Origin: Saprospiraceae bacterium
GTDB lineage: Bacteria; Bacteroidota; Bacteroidia; Chitinophagales; Saprospiraceae
Length of the DNA stretch: 64,000 nucleotides
NCBI GenBank assembly: GCA_016787525.1
Contig: JAEUUP010000026.1
Location: forward strand, 62,001 to 126,000
Direction: 5' to 3'
Part shown: one piece after another, positions 27,537 to 36,266 of the stretch
Position numbering within the stretch: position 1 is the first letter of the stretch
How the letters are laid out: every line of letters starts with the position of its first letter
Program-made: the position numbers and the translations under genes
Notes under the pieces: model-generated
Told to the model about the DNA's origin: nothing
The model's input: only the letters and a program-made list of their open reading frames with translations
The model's database searches: none

Positions 27537-28661
27537 ATGACACGTTACAGTCTTCAAAACATTGATGTATTCGCTCATTTGTTAATCTCAATTCTACTCA
27601 TCGCTACCCCCTCAGTATCCAAGGCTCAAAGAACAGATAACCCCGAACGTGTGGCTGTCATTTCGATTGACACCAAAGGTTTTCCAGCCATTGACCCAAC
27701 TCAAATGGGCAATTTGGTGCGCACCGAACTCGACCGTCTTGGCAAATTTGAAGTCATTGACCGCTATGACATCGAATATTTGTTGAAAAACGCAGGTCTT
27801 ACTGTTGAAAACTGCTATGGCAAACAGTGTTTGGTGGATGTCGGCAAAAAAATCAAAGCTGACAAAATGATGACGGGTACTGTCGAAATGTATGGTGAAC
27901 AGATTGTCATCAATCTGAAACTCATTGATGTCGGCTCTGCCACAGTTGAAAAAACGCAAGTTTTAGAGTTTTTGAATCTCAAAGGTCAACTGACTTCGAT
28001 GATAAGTATGACTGTCAGAAAAATGTTTGACCAAACTGTTGATGCTGAGGCTTTGACCAAACTGACCAAAAAATTCGACTACGAAAGCACCATCAATAAT
28101 CCCGAAAGTGACCGCCTCAACTTGAGTGGTCCGCGTATGGGTTTTACTTTTTTTTCGGGTCAGACAGGGTCTATTTTGAAAGGAGCAAAAAAAGACGGCG
28201 GCTTCAACGCCTATCCACTGATGTTCCAATTTGGTTATCAATTTGAGGTACAATATCTGAATCAAGGCAGTTTTCAAGCTCTTTTTGAATTTATTCCCAT
28301 CGTCACAGGACTCGATCAAGGTAAGTTTTTGCCCAGCATCTCGGTTTTGAATGGTATGCGTAGCAATGTATCGGGTTGGGAGTTTGCATTTGGACCCGTT
28401 TTCTATATGAATAAACAGGCCAAGGGCTATATTGACAACAACAATGTCTGGCACTTCGGCGACCCACCAGCTAATACAAATTTTTCGACAGAATTGCGGT
28501 TCGATAGTCGAGGCGAGCCTGCTTTCGATGCAGGTTTTATCTTTGCAGTGGGTAAATCGTTCAAATCGGGCAAGTTGAATATTCCTGTCAACGCTTTTTT
28601 CATACCTCGCCGAGATGGTCATCGGTTCGGTATTTCTATGGGTTTCAATGCCAAAAAGTAG
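27537..28661 (+). CDS. Secreted CsgG/LpoB-like N-domain protein with beta-rich C-terminus
   Basis: 374 residues. The signal peptide ends in SKAQ, with a decamer (TPSV) in its C-region. Residues about 36-160 follow the CsgG/DUF2380-like pattern: RVAVISIDTKGFPAIDPTQMGNLVRTELDRLGKFEVIDRYDIEYLLKNAG, then TVEMYGEQIVINLKLIDVGSATV. The C-terminal 170 residues alternate hydrophobic residues and end in a strand (GISMGFNAKK), suggesting outer-membrane or beta-sandwich structure. Role unknown. Confidence 0.72.
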   Translation: MTRYSLQNIDVFAHLLISILLIATPSVSKAQRTDNPERVAVISIDTKGFPAIDPTQMGNLVRTELDRLGKFEVIDRYDIEYLLKNAGLTVENCYGKQCLVDVGKKIKADKMMTGTVEMYGEQIVINLKLIDVGSATVEKTQVLEFLNLKGQLTSMISMTVRKMFDQTVDAEALTKLTKKFDYESTINNPESDRLNLSGPRMGFTFFSGQTGSILKGAKKDGGFNAYPLMFQFGYQFEVQYLNQGSFQALFEFIPIVTGLDQGKFLPSISVLNGMRSNVSGWEFAFGPVFYMNKQAKGYIDNNNVWHFGDPPANTNFSTELRFDSRGEPAFDAGFIFAVGKSFKSGKLNIPVNAFFIPRRDGHRFGISMGFNAKK

Positions 28662-28675
28662 GTGGTGGTCAATGG

Positions 28676-28735
28676 ATACTGAGGGGGTCATAAGTCTCAA
28701 ATTTGCATTCGATTTGAGCTTATGACCCCCTCAGT
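28676..28735 (+). terminator. Hairpin of two inverted decamers after the CsgG-like gene
   Basis: Left arm ACTGAGGGGGTCATAAG... and right arm ...CTTATGACCCCCTCAGT, enclosing an inner stem CTCAAAT/ATTTGAG. It starts 15 bp after the stop. The left outer arm is an exact decamer; the right has CCCCTCAGT followed by C. No U-tract. Confidence 0.68.
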
Positions 28736-29292
28736 CGTTGAGCGTCGAACCTATGCTGGCGGCAAAATTTTATTCTTTACGTCTATTGACTCATTCGATT
28801 TTTACTAAAAAATTACAATCTATTGTTTTTTAAGCTTTTACATAAAGATTGTCATTAAATCATCTGTCCAAATATTTGTAAATCAATAAGATACGAAAAA
28901 TTATTTTTATTGCATTTTTTGGTTCTATACATATTTTAACAAAAAAAAGCCTATTTCCACAAAATAAAATACCAAAAAAATGGTTTATTTGAAATAAAAT
29001 TCAAAAAAAAAGTACAAGTTATCTGAATGTTTTTCTACTTTTGTCTAACACTTATTCAGAGCAGGAGATAAACTCGCCAATAACTTTACACACCGCAACC
29101 TCCCATGAGGCCGTTATGATTGGATTCGTAACGAAGTTATTTTTAATAAAACTGTGTACCAAAACTCAACACCTGACAAGTATAGTACATTAAAGGACAT
29201 ACAATAAAATGTAAGGCTTAACCGTCTTTTCAAACGTCATTTTCACTGTTGAACAAGTAACTGAAATTAAAAGGACACAATTTTTTGCTAAT
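28736..29292. other. 557-bp gene-free AT-rich leader region
   Basis: No gene seen. The first 300 bp are very AT rich. A TACTTTTG -7-like element is at 29036-29043. The following 250 bp precede the lytic transglycosylase and include the structured segment annotated separately. No dispersed decamer after 28735. Confidence 0.5.
29079..29141 (+). ncRNA. Candidate structured 5' leader (three-way-junction-like)
   Basis: Outer stem AATAACTT (29079-29086) with AAGTTATT (29134-29141) encloses two hairpins, CCTC-CCAT-GAGG (about 29099-29110) and CGTTA...TAACG (29112-29133). It lies about 150 nt before the lytic transglycosylase ATG and 36 nt after a possible -7 element. I do not recognise a known riboswitch class. 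The helices are short, so chance folding is possible. Confidence 0.35.
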
Positions 29293-30405
29293 ATGAAAAA
29301 AACAATACTACTAATTTTATCCCTATGTGCGTCTATAAATATACTGTCCGCAGATGATATAGAGCCACGATTACGAAGCATGGATTGTATTGTACCCGTT
29401 TCGAGTACTGACGCAGTAACCAAACGGATTCATTCTCTCTTAAAATCCCGCAAAGACACAGAGAAAATGATTGGTCGTTCTGCTACTTATTTCCCTGTAT
29501 TCGACAAATATTTGAAAGAATATTCTCTCCCTTCTGATTTGAAATACATCCCTTGCCTTGAAACCGAATTAAACAACAAAACAGTTAGTACTGCTGGCGC
29601 AAAAGGTATTTGGCAATTGATGAGTGATGTAAAAGAAGAATTCGGTTTGCGTATAGATGGTCAAGTGGATGAGCGTTACGACATCAATCGCGCAAGTGAA
29701 GCCGCTCTCAAAGACTTGAAACGTATGTACAAAGCCTACAATAATTGGGAAATGACTTTGGCAGGCTATAATTGCGGCGCAGGAAGATTAGGTGAAGCTA
29801 TCAAACGGGCAAAAAGCAGTGATTTTTCAAAAGTTAGAAAATTTTTGCCCCAACAAACGCAGGATTATATCCCCAAATTCATCGCTTTCACTTATGTGAT
29901 GAAAAACTATCGCGAGCATGGCTTGACTCCTCAGTTGCCTACGATGGATGTACAATGTTTGGGTTCAACCAAAGTGTATCAGTATTTATCACTCTACACT
30001 GTCGCCAATATCACAGGTATGACTTATGAGCAAATTAAGGAGTTGAACCTTCAATTTGGTGAAGATTTCATTCCAGAAAGTACACAAGGTTATAGCATAT
30101 TTGTACCGCGCCGTGTTATGGGTGCTTTGACGGATTATATTTCCAATCCTGATATGCAACGGGAGTCTAACCTTAACTTCCAGCCTATTGCAATTGATGA
30201 AGATTTACCAAAATTGGAAAACGATGCCAATTATTTCAGAACATCGTATATGATTGGTCAAGACGAAACCTTAGACTCTGTCGCAGAGTTATTCAATATT
30301 GGCACATACAATATCATGTTGTGGAACAATATGTCGTCATCACAAGTATCAAAAGGACAAGAGTTAGTGCTGTATTTGCCACGCGTTGTTCTAAAAAAAG
30401 TATAA
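29293..30405 (+). CDS. Membrane-associated lytic transglycosylase, MltD-like (SLT + LysM)
   Basis: 370 residues. Signal peptide KKTILLILSLCASINILSA. SLT domain at about 70-200: PSDLKYIPCLETELNNKTVSTAGAKGIWQLM with the catalytic Glu in the LETE segment, and MTLAGYNCGAGRLGEAI. The C-terminal region (about 230-365) has LysM-like pieces TVANITGMTYEQIKELN and IGQDETLDSVAELFNIGTYNIMLWNN. It cleaves peptidoglycan with 1,6-anhydro product formation in the periplasm. Long 5' leader (see adjacent entry). Confidence 0.92.
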   Translation: MKKTILLILSLCASINILSADDIEPRLRSMDCIVPVSSTDAVTKRIHSLLKSRKDTEKMIGRSATYFPVFDKYLKEYSLPSDLKYIPCLETELNNKTVSTAGAKGIWQLMSDVKEEFGLRIDGQVDERYDINRASEAALKDLKRMYKAYNNWEMTLAGYNCGAGRLGEAIKRAKSSDFSKVRKFLPQQTQDYIPKFIAFTYVMKNYREHGLTPQLPTMDVQCLGSTKVYQYLSLYTVANITGMTYEQIKELNLQFGEDFIPESTQGYSIFVPRRVMGALTDYISNPDMQRESNLNFQPIAIDEDLPKLENDANYFRTSYMIGQDETLDSVAELFNIGTYNIMLWNNMSSSQVSKGQELVLYLPRVVLKKV

Positions 30406-30475
30406 ATTAATTCACTTTTACTCAATACAAACCCAACTATAACCAATACAACCAAAGCAGAATAGCAAACCAACG

Positions 30476-30515
30476 AAAAAAGGCGCATTTCGATAATCCG
30501 AAATTGCGCCTTTCT
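30476..30515 (+). terminator. Terminator of lytic transglycosylase gene
   Basis: Stem AAAGGCGCAATTTCG-type (AGGCGCATTTCG / CGAAATTGCGCCT) followed by TTCTT, 70 bp past the stop. Confidence 0.7.
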
Positions 30516-30530
30516 TATGCTTTGCTCAAT

Positions 30531-30718
30531 CAATACTTCGGTAGTTTTTTAAGCGTAAATAACACCGCCTGCGGCGGCAAAGGCTTTTTGGAGGGCGGTT
30601 TTAATTTTTTGCAAGTTCGGGCTGCGCCCGAACTTGCAAAAAATTAAAACCGCCCTCCATTTCCCTTTTTTCGGCGGCGAAGCCGCCGTTTTTCAACTAA
30701 AAAATTACCTAGGTATTC
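30531..30718. mobile_element. Family A MITE-like element A2
   Basis: 188 bp, same plan as A1: left end CAATACTTCGGTAGTTTTTT, right end AAAAAATTACCTAGGTATTC. Central hairpin stem begins GGAGGGCGGTTTTAATTTTT with apex GGGCTGCGCCC and is perfectly self-complementary though different from A1. Both flanks read TCAAT, consistent with a 5-bp target duplication. It fills the 329-bp gap between the lytic transglycosylase and the GbsR-type gene. No reading frame. Confidence 0.75.
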
Positions 30719-30734
30719 TCAATGAGCTCTCTTA

Positions 30735-31238
30735 TTATTTTATCATCTTCATAAAAGTACCGACGAACCAATTGGAATCCGCTTTCACAAGCATATCGAG
30801 CGTGGCATCGGCTTTCGATGAAAAGAGTTTGATGTCATTCACAGCTTTCACAAGGGCTTGTGCTTCTTCACCACCGTTTTCATCAACACCACTTATTTCG
30901 TCGAGTATTTTCAAGATGGGTTCGAGTTCGCGTTTTTTGCGGTTCACGATGATTTGACGCACCACTTTCCACATGTCTTTTTCGGCAATAAAATACTCGC
31001 GTCTGTCGCCAGCCCGCAATTCTTTGTAAACCAAACCCCAATCCATCAGCGCACGAATGTTCATGTTGGCGTTGCCACGTGAAATTTGCAATTCTTCCAT
31101 CACTTCGTCTGCACTCAAAGGACGTGGAGAAATCAGCATCAAAGCATGAATCTGTGCCATCGTGCGATTGATGCCCCATTCTGTACCGAGTGTACCCCAA
31201 GCCTGTAAAAATTTATCTCTACCTTCTTGCCAGTCCAT
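30735..31238 (-). CDS. GbsR/MarR-type winged-helix regulator
   Basis: 167 residues. Winged-helix core MAQIHALMLISPRPLSADEVMEELQISRGNANMNIRALMDWGLVYKELRAGDRREYFIAEKD is the GbsR-like pattern, with conserved S-R-G-N recognition helix. The C-terminal half is helical and probably mediates dimer contact. GbsR proteins often sense choline or related osmolytes in Bacilli, but the Bacteroidota members have no known ligand. Ends next to element A2; single transcription unit. Confidence 0.87.
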   Translation of the reverse strand: MDWQEGRDKFLQAWGTLGTEWGINRTMAQIHALMLISPRPLSADEVMEELQISRGNANMNIRALMDWGLVYKELRAGDRREYFIAEKDMWKVVRQIIVNRKKRELEPILKILDEISGVDENGGEEAQALVKAVNDIKLFSSKADATLDMLVKADSNWFVGTFMKMIK

Positions 31239-31357
31239 AAATTATTTTGTGATTCTACGTTTTTTAATTTCAGAAATTTCAGAAACTTTAAAGTCCAAAA
31301 TTAGCCTTTTTGTTGCGAAAAATCGCTCTTTTCTAAAAACAAAAACGTTTTTGCTGC

Positions 31358-32332
31358 TCACTTAGCGCATTGACCATTCACAAATTCAACGACCCCCTCA
31401 GTATCTTGCTCCTCCATACAACGAAAGTGCTCCTTGGGACATTTGTCGAAACCAATTTTGGAACAAGGGCGACAAGCTAAGTTTTTGATTTCAAAAATTT
31501 TAGACCCCTCAGTAGGTAAATAAGGTGTCATGCCAAACTCGGGAATGGTATTGCCCCAAACCGAAACAATGTCTTTGCCAAAAGCAGCGGCGATGTGCAT
31601 CAAACCTGTGTCGTGCGAAATGACCATACGCGCTTGTTTGACAACCGAAGCCGATTGATTCAGATTCAGTTTGCCACATAGATTGATGACTTTTCCAGAG
31701 CATGGGCTTTCAATCAACCGACTGGTTTGTACATCGTCTTTGCCGCCCAAAAGAACGATGGGTTGTTGGATGTGTTGACACATGGCAACAATTTTTGGCG
31801 TGGGCAAACGCTTGGTTGCATGAGCAGCACCTATCACAAAGGCGATATACTGAGGGGGGATATTGTAGGTCGAAAGCAACACCTCATCGTGTTGAGGAAT
31901 GAAATAGTCTAAACCTTTTCCATCGTCTTTGATACCCAATGGTGCAACAGTTGCTAAGTTGCGATTGACAATATGTACATCGGGTAGGCGATTGATTTTA
32001 AAATTGACCATTAGCCACTTTTCCACATTCAGCTTGTTGAAAGAAACGTTGTGTGTGGATAAAGCTCGTTTGACTTGAAAACTGCGCAAGTTTTTGTGCA
32101 AATCCACGACATAATCAAATTTTTCAGCTTGTAAATCGGTGGAAATCTCAGTCACTTTCTTCTCAATTGTCCACACACGCTCGACATAAGGGTTGTTTTC
32201 CACAATGCCTTTAAAACCTTTTTTTGTCAAAAAATGAATCTCTGCACCTAACTGTTGCCGAAGACAACGAATGACAGGCGTTGTTAAAACGATGTCTCCG
32301 ATAGATGAGAAACGAATAATAAGAATTTTCAC
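31358..32332 (-). CDS. Glycosyltransferase family 9 (heptosyltransferase-like)
   Basis: 324 residues from a GTG at 32332, which begins the family's first strand exactly (KILIIRFSSIGDIVLTTPVIR). An alternative GTG at 32359 adds nine residues. GT9 landmarks: VDLHKNLRSF, VIGAAHATKRLP, and the donor-site HDTGLMHIAAAFGKDIVSVWG, followed by a Cys-containing tail CRPCSKIGFDKCPKEHFRCM. It adds heptose or a similar sugar to LPS core on the cytoplasmic face. Three decamers are encoded in three frames: DTEGVV, PTEGS and PPQYIAF. Confidence 0.9.
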   Translation of the reverse strand: MKILIIRFSSIGDIVLTTPVIRCLRQQLGAEIHFLTKKGFKGIVENNPYVERVWTIEKKVTEISTDLQAEKFDYVVDLHKNLRSFQVKRALSTHNVSFNKLNVEKWLMVNFKINRLPDVHIVNRNLATVAPLGIKDDGKGLDYFIPQHDEVLLSTYNIPPQYIAFVIGAAHATKRLPTPKIVAMCQHIQQPIVLLGGKDDVQTSRLIESPCSGKVINLCGKLNLNQSASVVKQARMVISHDTGLMHIAAAFGKDIVSVWGNTIPEFGMTPYLPTEGSKIFEIKNLACRPCSKIGFDKCPKEHFRCMEEQDTEGVVEFVNGQCAK

Positions 32333-32691
32333 GATACAAATATTTGATACAGTTGCCACACATCGGCAGCCACAGCAATATTAGAGCAAATGAGTGGATT
32401 GAAAAAATTATGCTTGTATTTTAATGCAATTGCCTTCCTACTAGGGCAAACGCATCAAAGTATTGTTAGGATTTAAGACCTCAGAGAGGTCTCATATTTG
32501 TAGAAAAATTGAGTCTATCTTCTTTTTTCGACCTCGTTAGAGATCGCACATTTTGCTAGGTTCGACCTCTATCGAGGTCGGCATTGCGCTCTTTGTCTTG
32601 CTTTTACTACAAATATTTGACCCTTAACAGGGTCTTTTTCTAACAACACATAATGCGTTTGCCTACCTTCCTACTGAGGGGTACAGTTCAT

Positions 32692-32925
32692 AACTATTTT
32701 TCTTTTTCCCTTTCTGAAAAATAATTCAGGGCAATTATTTTTCTTTTTCCCTTTCTGAAAAACAATTCAGGGCAACTATTTTTCTTTTTCCCTTTCTGAA
32801 AAATAATTCAAGGCAATTATTTTTCCTTTTCCCTTTCTGAAAAATAATTCAGGGCAATTATTTTTCCTTTTCCCTTTCTGAAAAATAATTCAGGGCAATT
32901 ATTTTTCCTTTTTCGGTTTTGGAAA
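32692..32925. repeat. 41-bp tandem repeat, about 5.5 units
   Basis: Unit boundaries by TCTTTTTCCC/TCCTTTTCCC at 32701, 32742, 32783, 32824, 32865 and 32906, exactly 41 bp apart. Each unit contains AATTATTTTTC and its complement GAAAAATAATT, separated by a pyrimidine-rich TTTTTCCCTTTCT loop, so every unit can form a hairpin. Units differ by one or two bases and the last is degraded. No unique spacers, so it is not CRISPR. Confidence 0.9.
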
Positions 32926-32970
32926 AATAGTTGAACCGATGGATAAAATAAATGGGGTTTGTGGAAAATG

Positions 32971-33004
32971 TTTGAATGAAGAGGGCAATTTATTTTTATA
33001 TTTG
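32971..33004 (+). promoter_or_regulatory. Promoter of S9 peptidase gene
   Basis: TTTG at 32971-32974 and TATATTTG at 32997-33004 with 22 bp between, close to the Bacteroidota TTTG/TAnnTTTG promoter. It lies about 93 bp before the ATG at 33097, directly after the tandem array. Confidence 0.5.
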
Positions 33005-33096
33005 CTAAAATACCCTGCTTTTAAGGCAGGCATTTACTACAAAACTTTCAGAACAGCAGACAATTATCTAAAAGTTATTTAAAAAAATCAATCTGT

Positions 33097-35439
33097 ATGA
33101 AATTCGTCCACACATCTATTGTTCTATTTTGCTTTTTACTGCAAGCAAAAGCGCAATTAACCATCGAACAAATTATGGCAGACCCAAAAGAGTCCGTGGG
33201 TACATTGCCAAGCAATCCATTTTGGTCAGAAGATGGCAAAACGCTGTATTTTAGTTGGAATCCCGACCGCAAAACATCCGACTCATTGTATGCTGTGGTA
33301 TTGCCCAACCTCAAACCTACCAAACTGACGGATGAGCAACGCCGCAATCTACCCCCTCAGTTTGGCGCATACAATCGAGACAAAACCCGAAAACTGTATG
33401 CTAAAAATGGCGATATTTACTTATTGGATTGCAAAACACTGGTCTCTCGGTTGTTGATAAATACGGTTGAATCAGAAAGCAACCCCGTTTTTAATCAAAA
33501 AGAAGATAAAGTTTTGTTTGCCAAGAGCAATAACCTTTACAGCTTGCACCTCGGAACGGGTGAATTGACCCAACTAACCAATTTCCAAACGGGCGAAGCT
33601 AAGTCTGAACCCAAAATATCAGAACAAGAAAAATGGTTGAAACAAGACCAACTTTCTCTTTTCGATATTCTGAAAGAACGTGCTGACAAAAAAAAGGAAG
33701 GTGAAGGCAACACCAAAACAGATGCCGCTAAAAGACCCAAAGAGGTGTTCCTTGGTACAAAACTGATTGACAATCAATCAATCAGTGCGGATGAAGGTTT
33801 TGTTATCTATCGCATGTCTCAACCAGCTGCGAACGAGAAACGCACAATTGTACCCAACTATGTGACAGAATCTGGTTTCACAGAAGACATTCCAGGGCGA
33901 GCCAAAGTCGGTGCAATACGGGGCGCGCAAGAACTTTGGATTTACAATATCAAAAAAGATACGGTGCTGCAAGTGTCCACAAAAAACATAGAAGGCATCA
34001 ACGATAAGCCCGACTACTTGAAAGATTATCCGAGTAAATCGGATACAGCTAAGGATAAAAAAAGTGAACCTCGCAAAGTGTCGTTCAGCAATATATTGTG
34101 GTCTGCCGATGGCAAATATGCTGTTGTTGTATTGCGCAGCTACGACAACAAAGACCGCTGGATTATGCAACTCAATGTCGAGTCGGCTTCCTTAAAACTC
34201 ATTGACCGTCAACGCGACGAAGCGTGGATTGGTGGCCCTATAAATGAAATCGGTTTTCTTGGCGATAATAAAACGCTTTACTACCAATCAGAAGCAGATG
34301 GTTTTGCGCATTTATATACAGCTGATTTGTCAACGGGCAAAAAGACACAATTAACAAAAGGGAAATTTGAAGTTCAAAACGTACAACTGTCGAAAGACAA
34401 GCAGTTTTTTTATGTCACAACCAATGAAGTACACTTTGGCGAGCAGCATTTTTATAAAATGCCCATCAACGGTGGCGAACGTGTGCGTTTGACAGCGAGA
34501 ACGGGCGCACACCAAACAGTGCTATCGCCCGATGAAACACAATTGGCCTATTTGTATTCGGGTGCAACACAACCTTGGGAACTGTATGTGCAAGACAATA
34601 AACCCATGGCAAAGCCCACACAAATCACCTACTCCCTCAGTAAAAACTTCACATCTTACAATTGGCGCGAACCCAAAGTCATCACCATCAAAGCGAGAGA
34701 TGGTGTTGATGTGTACGCGCGTTTGTACGAAGGCAGAGGAGAAAATGGTAAAAAACCTGCCGTCATTTTCGTACATGGCGCAGGCTATTTGCAGAATGCC
34801 CACAAATGGTGGAGCAGCTATTTTAGAGAATACATGTTCCACAATTTTTTAGTCGAGCAGGGCTATACCGTTTTAGATATGGACTATCGCGGCTCGGCGG
34901 GTTATGGACGCGATTGTCGCACGGGTATTTATCGCTTCATGGGTGGCAAAGATTTGACTGACCACGTTGATGGTGCCAAATGGTTGGTGGACAATCAAGG
35001 TGTGGACAAAAATAGAATTGGTATATACGGCGGTTCTTACGGCGGATTTATGACGTTGATGGCCCTGTTCACAACACCCGATGTGTTCAAGTCGGGTGCG
35101 GCATTGCGTCCCGTAACCGATTGGGCGGCTTACAATCATCCCTACACAGCCAACATTTTGAATGAGCCACAAGCCGACTCCATCGCCTATCGCCGCAGTT
35201 CGCCGATTTATCACGCCGAAGGGTTGAAAGGGCATTTGCTTATTTGTCATGGCATGATTGATGTCAATGTGCATTTTCAAGACGCAGTCCGTCTGACACA
35301 ACGACTCATCGAACTGAAAAAAGACAATTGGGAATTAGCCGCTTATCCATTAGAAGACCATGGATTTGTAGAGCCGACTTCGTGGCTTGATGAATACAAA
35401 CGCATCTTTAAACTTTTTGAATCAACACTAAAAAAGTGA
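33097..35439 (+). CDS. S9 family prolyl oligopeptidase / DPP-IV-like peptidase
   Basis: 780 residues. Signal peptide SIVLFCFLLQAKA. An N-terminal beta-propeller of WD/PD40-like repeats (about 20-540) carries segments such as FWSEDGKTLYFSWNPD and LYYQSEADGFAHLYTADLSTGKKTQLT. A C-terminal alpha/beta hydrolase follows with nucleophile Ser647 (GGSYGG), Asp722 (MIDVNVHF) and His755 (EDHGF). It is a periplasmic peptidase that removes short peptides from the N-terminus of oligopeptides. Near-copies of the decamer at 33351 and 34630 are off by one base. Confidence 0.93.
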   Translation: MKFVHTSIVLFCFLLQAKAQLTIEQIMADPKESVGTLPSNPFWSEDGKTLYFSWNPDRKTSDSLYAVVLPNLKPTKLTDEQRRNLPPQFGAYNRDKTRKLYAKNGDIYLLDCKTLVSRLLINTVESESNPVFNQKEDKVLFAKSNNLYSLHLGTGELTQLTNFQTGEAKSEPKISEQEKWLKQDQLSLFDILKERADKKKEGEGNTKTDAAKRPKEVFLGTKLIDNQSISADEGFVIYRMSQPAANEKRTIVPNYVTESGFTEDIPGRAKVGAIRGAQELWIYNIKKDTVLQVSTKNIEGINDKPDYLKDYPSKSDTAKDKKSEPRKVSFSNILWSADGKYAVVVLRSYDNKDRWIMQLNVESASLKLIDRQRDEAWIGGPINEIGFLGDNKTLYYQSEADGFAHLYTADLSTGKKTQLTKGKFEVQNVQLSKDKQFFYVTTNEVHFGEQHFYKMPINGGERVRLTARTGAHQTVLSPDETQLAYLYSGATQPWELYVQDNKPMAKPTQITYSLSKNFTSYNWREPKVITIKARDGVDVYARLYEGRGENGKKPAVIFVHGAGYLQNAHKWWSSYFREYMFHNFLVEQGYTVLDMDYRGSAGYGRDCRTGIYRFMGGKDLTDHVDGAKWLVDNQGVDKNRIGIYGGSYGGFMTLMALFTTPDVFKSGAALRPVTDWAAYNHPYTANILNEPQADSIAYRRSSPIYHAEGLKGHLLICHGMIDVNVHFQDAVRLTQRLIELKKDNWELAAYPLEDHGFVEPTSWLDEYKRIFKLFESTLKK

Positions 35440-35458
35440 CCCCCTCAGTATTCTGAAT

Positions 35459-35500
35459 GAAAAAGAGGTTTTCTCGACTGATGAGAAAATCTCTTTTTTT
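35459..35500 (+). terminator. Terminator of S9 peptidase gene
   Basis: Stem AAAAAGAGATTTTCTC-type (AAAAGAGGTTTTCTC / GAGAAAATCTCTTTT) with a T tract; a decamer sits between the stop codon and the stem. Confidence 0.8.
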
Positions 35501-35515
35501 GTGAAAATTAATTTT

Positions 35516-35535
35516 TTTTTAGACAAGTCTAAAAA
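35516..35535 (+). promoter_or_regulatory. Inverted-repeat operator for MntR/DtxR-type regulator
   Basis: TTTTTAGACAAGTCTAAAAA: two 9-base arms around AA. It lies immediately upstream of a TATATTTG -7 element at 35543-35550, so a bound repressor would cover the promoter. The site fits the AT-flanked palindromes recognised by DtxR/MntR proteins and lies before the regulator's own gene, suggesting autoregulation and metal-dependent control of mntH. Confidence 0.65.
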
Positions 35536-35586
35536 TTGTTTTTATATTTGCTGAAACATCTTTCTTTTACCAGTTCAAATAAAAAA

Positions 35587-36246
35587 ATGATTTCGCAAGC
35601 AGAAGAAAATTATCTCAAAGCCATCTATAAAATCAACGAACGTGAAGGCAAATCGGCGAACACCAACGCCATCAGTGCCGCTATGAATACCACAGCCGCC
35701 TCGGTGACAGATATGCTTAAACGATTGGCTGACAAGGATTTTATTCACTATGAAAAATATAAAGGTGTCACACTCACTACTGAGGGGTCGCGCACGGCAA
35801 CGGCTTTGGTGCGCAAACATCGGATTTGGGAAGTTTTTTTGTGCGACAAATTGGGCTACTCTTGGGACGAATGCCATGACTTAGCAGAACAATTGGAACA
35901 TATCCAAAGCCCTGATTTGATTGACCGACTCGATACTTTTTTAGGCAAGCCTAAATTTGACCCGCACGGCGACCCGATTCCTGACCGCGATGGCAATTAT
36001 GCCAAACGGCAACAGGTGCGACTCGATGAGATGCTGATCGGTGATAGAGGCGTTATGGTTGGCGTGCATGAACATTCGTCTGCTTTTTTACAACACCTCG
36101 ATAGAGTCGGTTTGGTCTTAGCCGTTCAAGTAGAGGTTTTAGAAGTTTTTGACTTCGACAAATCGGTTAAAATTAGGCTCAATGGTTTACAAGAGTTACT
36201 TATCAGCAATAAAGTCAGTGAAAATGTATTCATTAAAATAGCATAG
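35587..36246 (+). CDS. mntR: DtxR/MntR-family metal-dependent transcriptional regulator
   Basis: 219 residues from the ATG at 35587. Winged helix [19 protein letters not shown]...[41 protein letters not shown], then the dimerisation/metal domain with [29 protein letters not shown], which holds the conserved Glu-His metal ligands, and an SH3-like FeoA C-terminal domain (about 145-219). The gene sits 20 bp before an Nramp transporter. Mn is the likelier metal from the partner, but Fe cannot be excluded. A decamer encodes TTEGS in the wing region. Confidence 0.93.
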   Translation: MISQAEENYLKAIYKINEREGKSANTNAISAAMNTTAASVTDMLKRLADKDFIHYEKYKGVTLTTEGSRTATALVRKHRIWEVFLCDKLGYSWDECHDLAEQLEHIQSPDLIDRLDTFLGKPKFDPHGDPIPDRDGNYAKRQQVRLDEMLIGDRGVMVGVHEHSSAFLQHLDRVGLVLAVQVEVLEVFDFDKSVKIRLNGLQELLISNKVSENVFIKIA

Positions 36247-36266
36247 AAACCAAAACGCACAGCAAA

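Larger units (their letters stand above)
32474..33030. repeat. Cluster of short palindromes and a 41-bp tandem array
   Basis: The 764-bp gap 32333-33096 holds no gene. Small inverted repeats include AGACCTCAGAGAGGTCT (near 32477), CGACCTCTATCGAGGTCG (near 32563), GACCCTTAACAGGGTC (near 32618) and CCTGCTTTTAAGGCAGG (near 33011). The flanks TTTACTACAAA occur twice. These resemble REP-like debris. A single decamer lies at 32672. Confidence 0.6.

Noticed and set aside
32692-32925. CRISPR-like direct repeats
   Set aside because: Units are contiguous 41-bp repeats with no unique spacers and no cas genes nearby.
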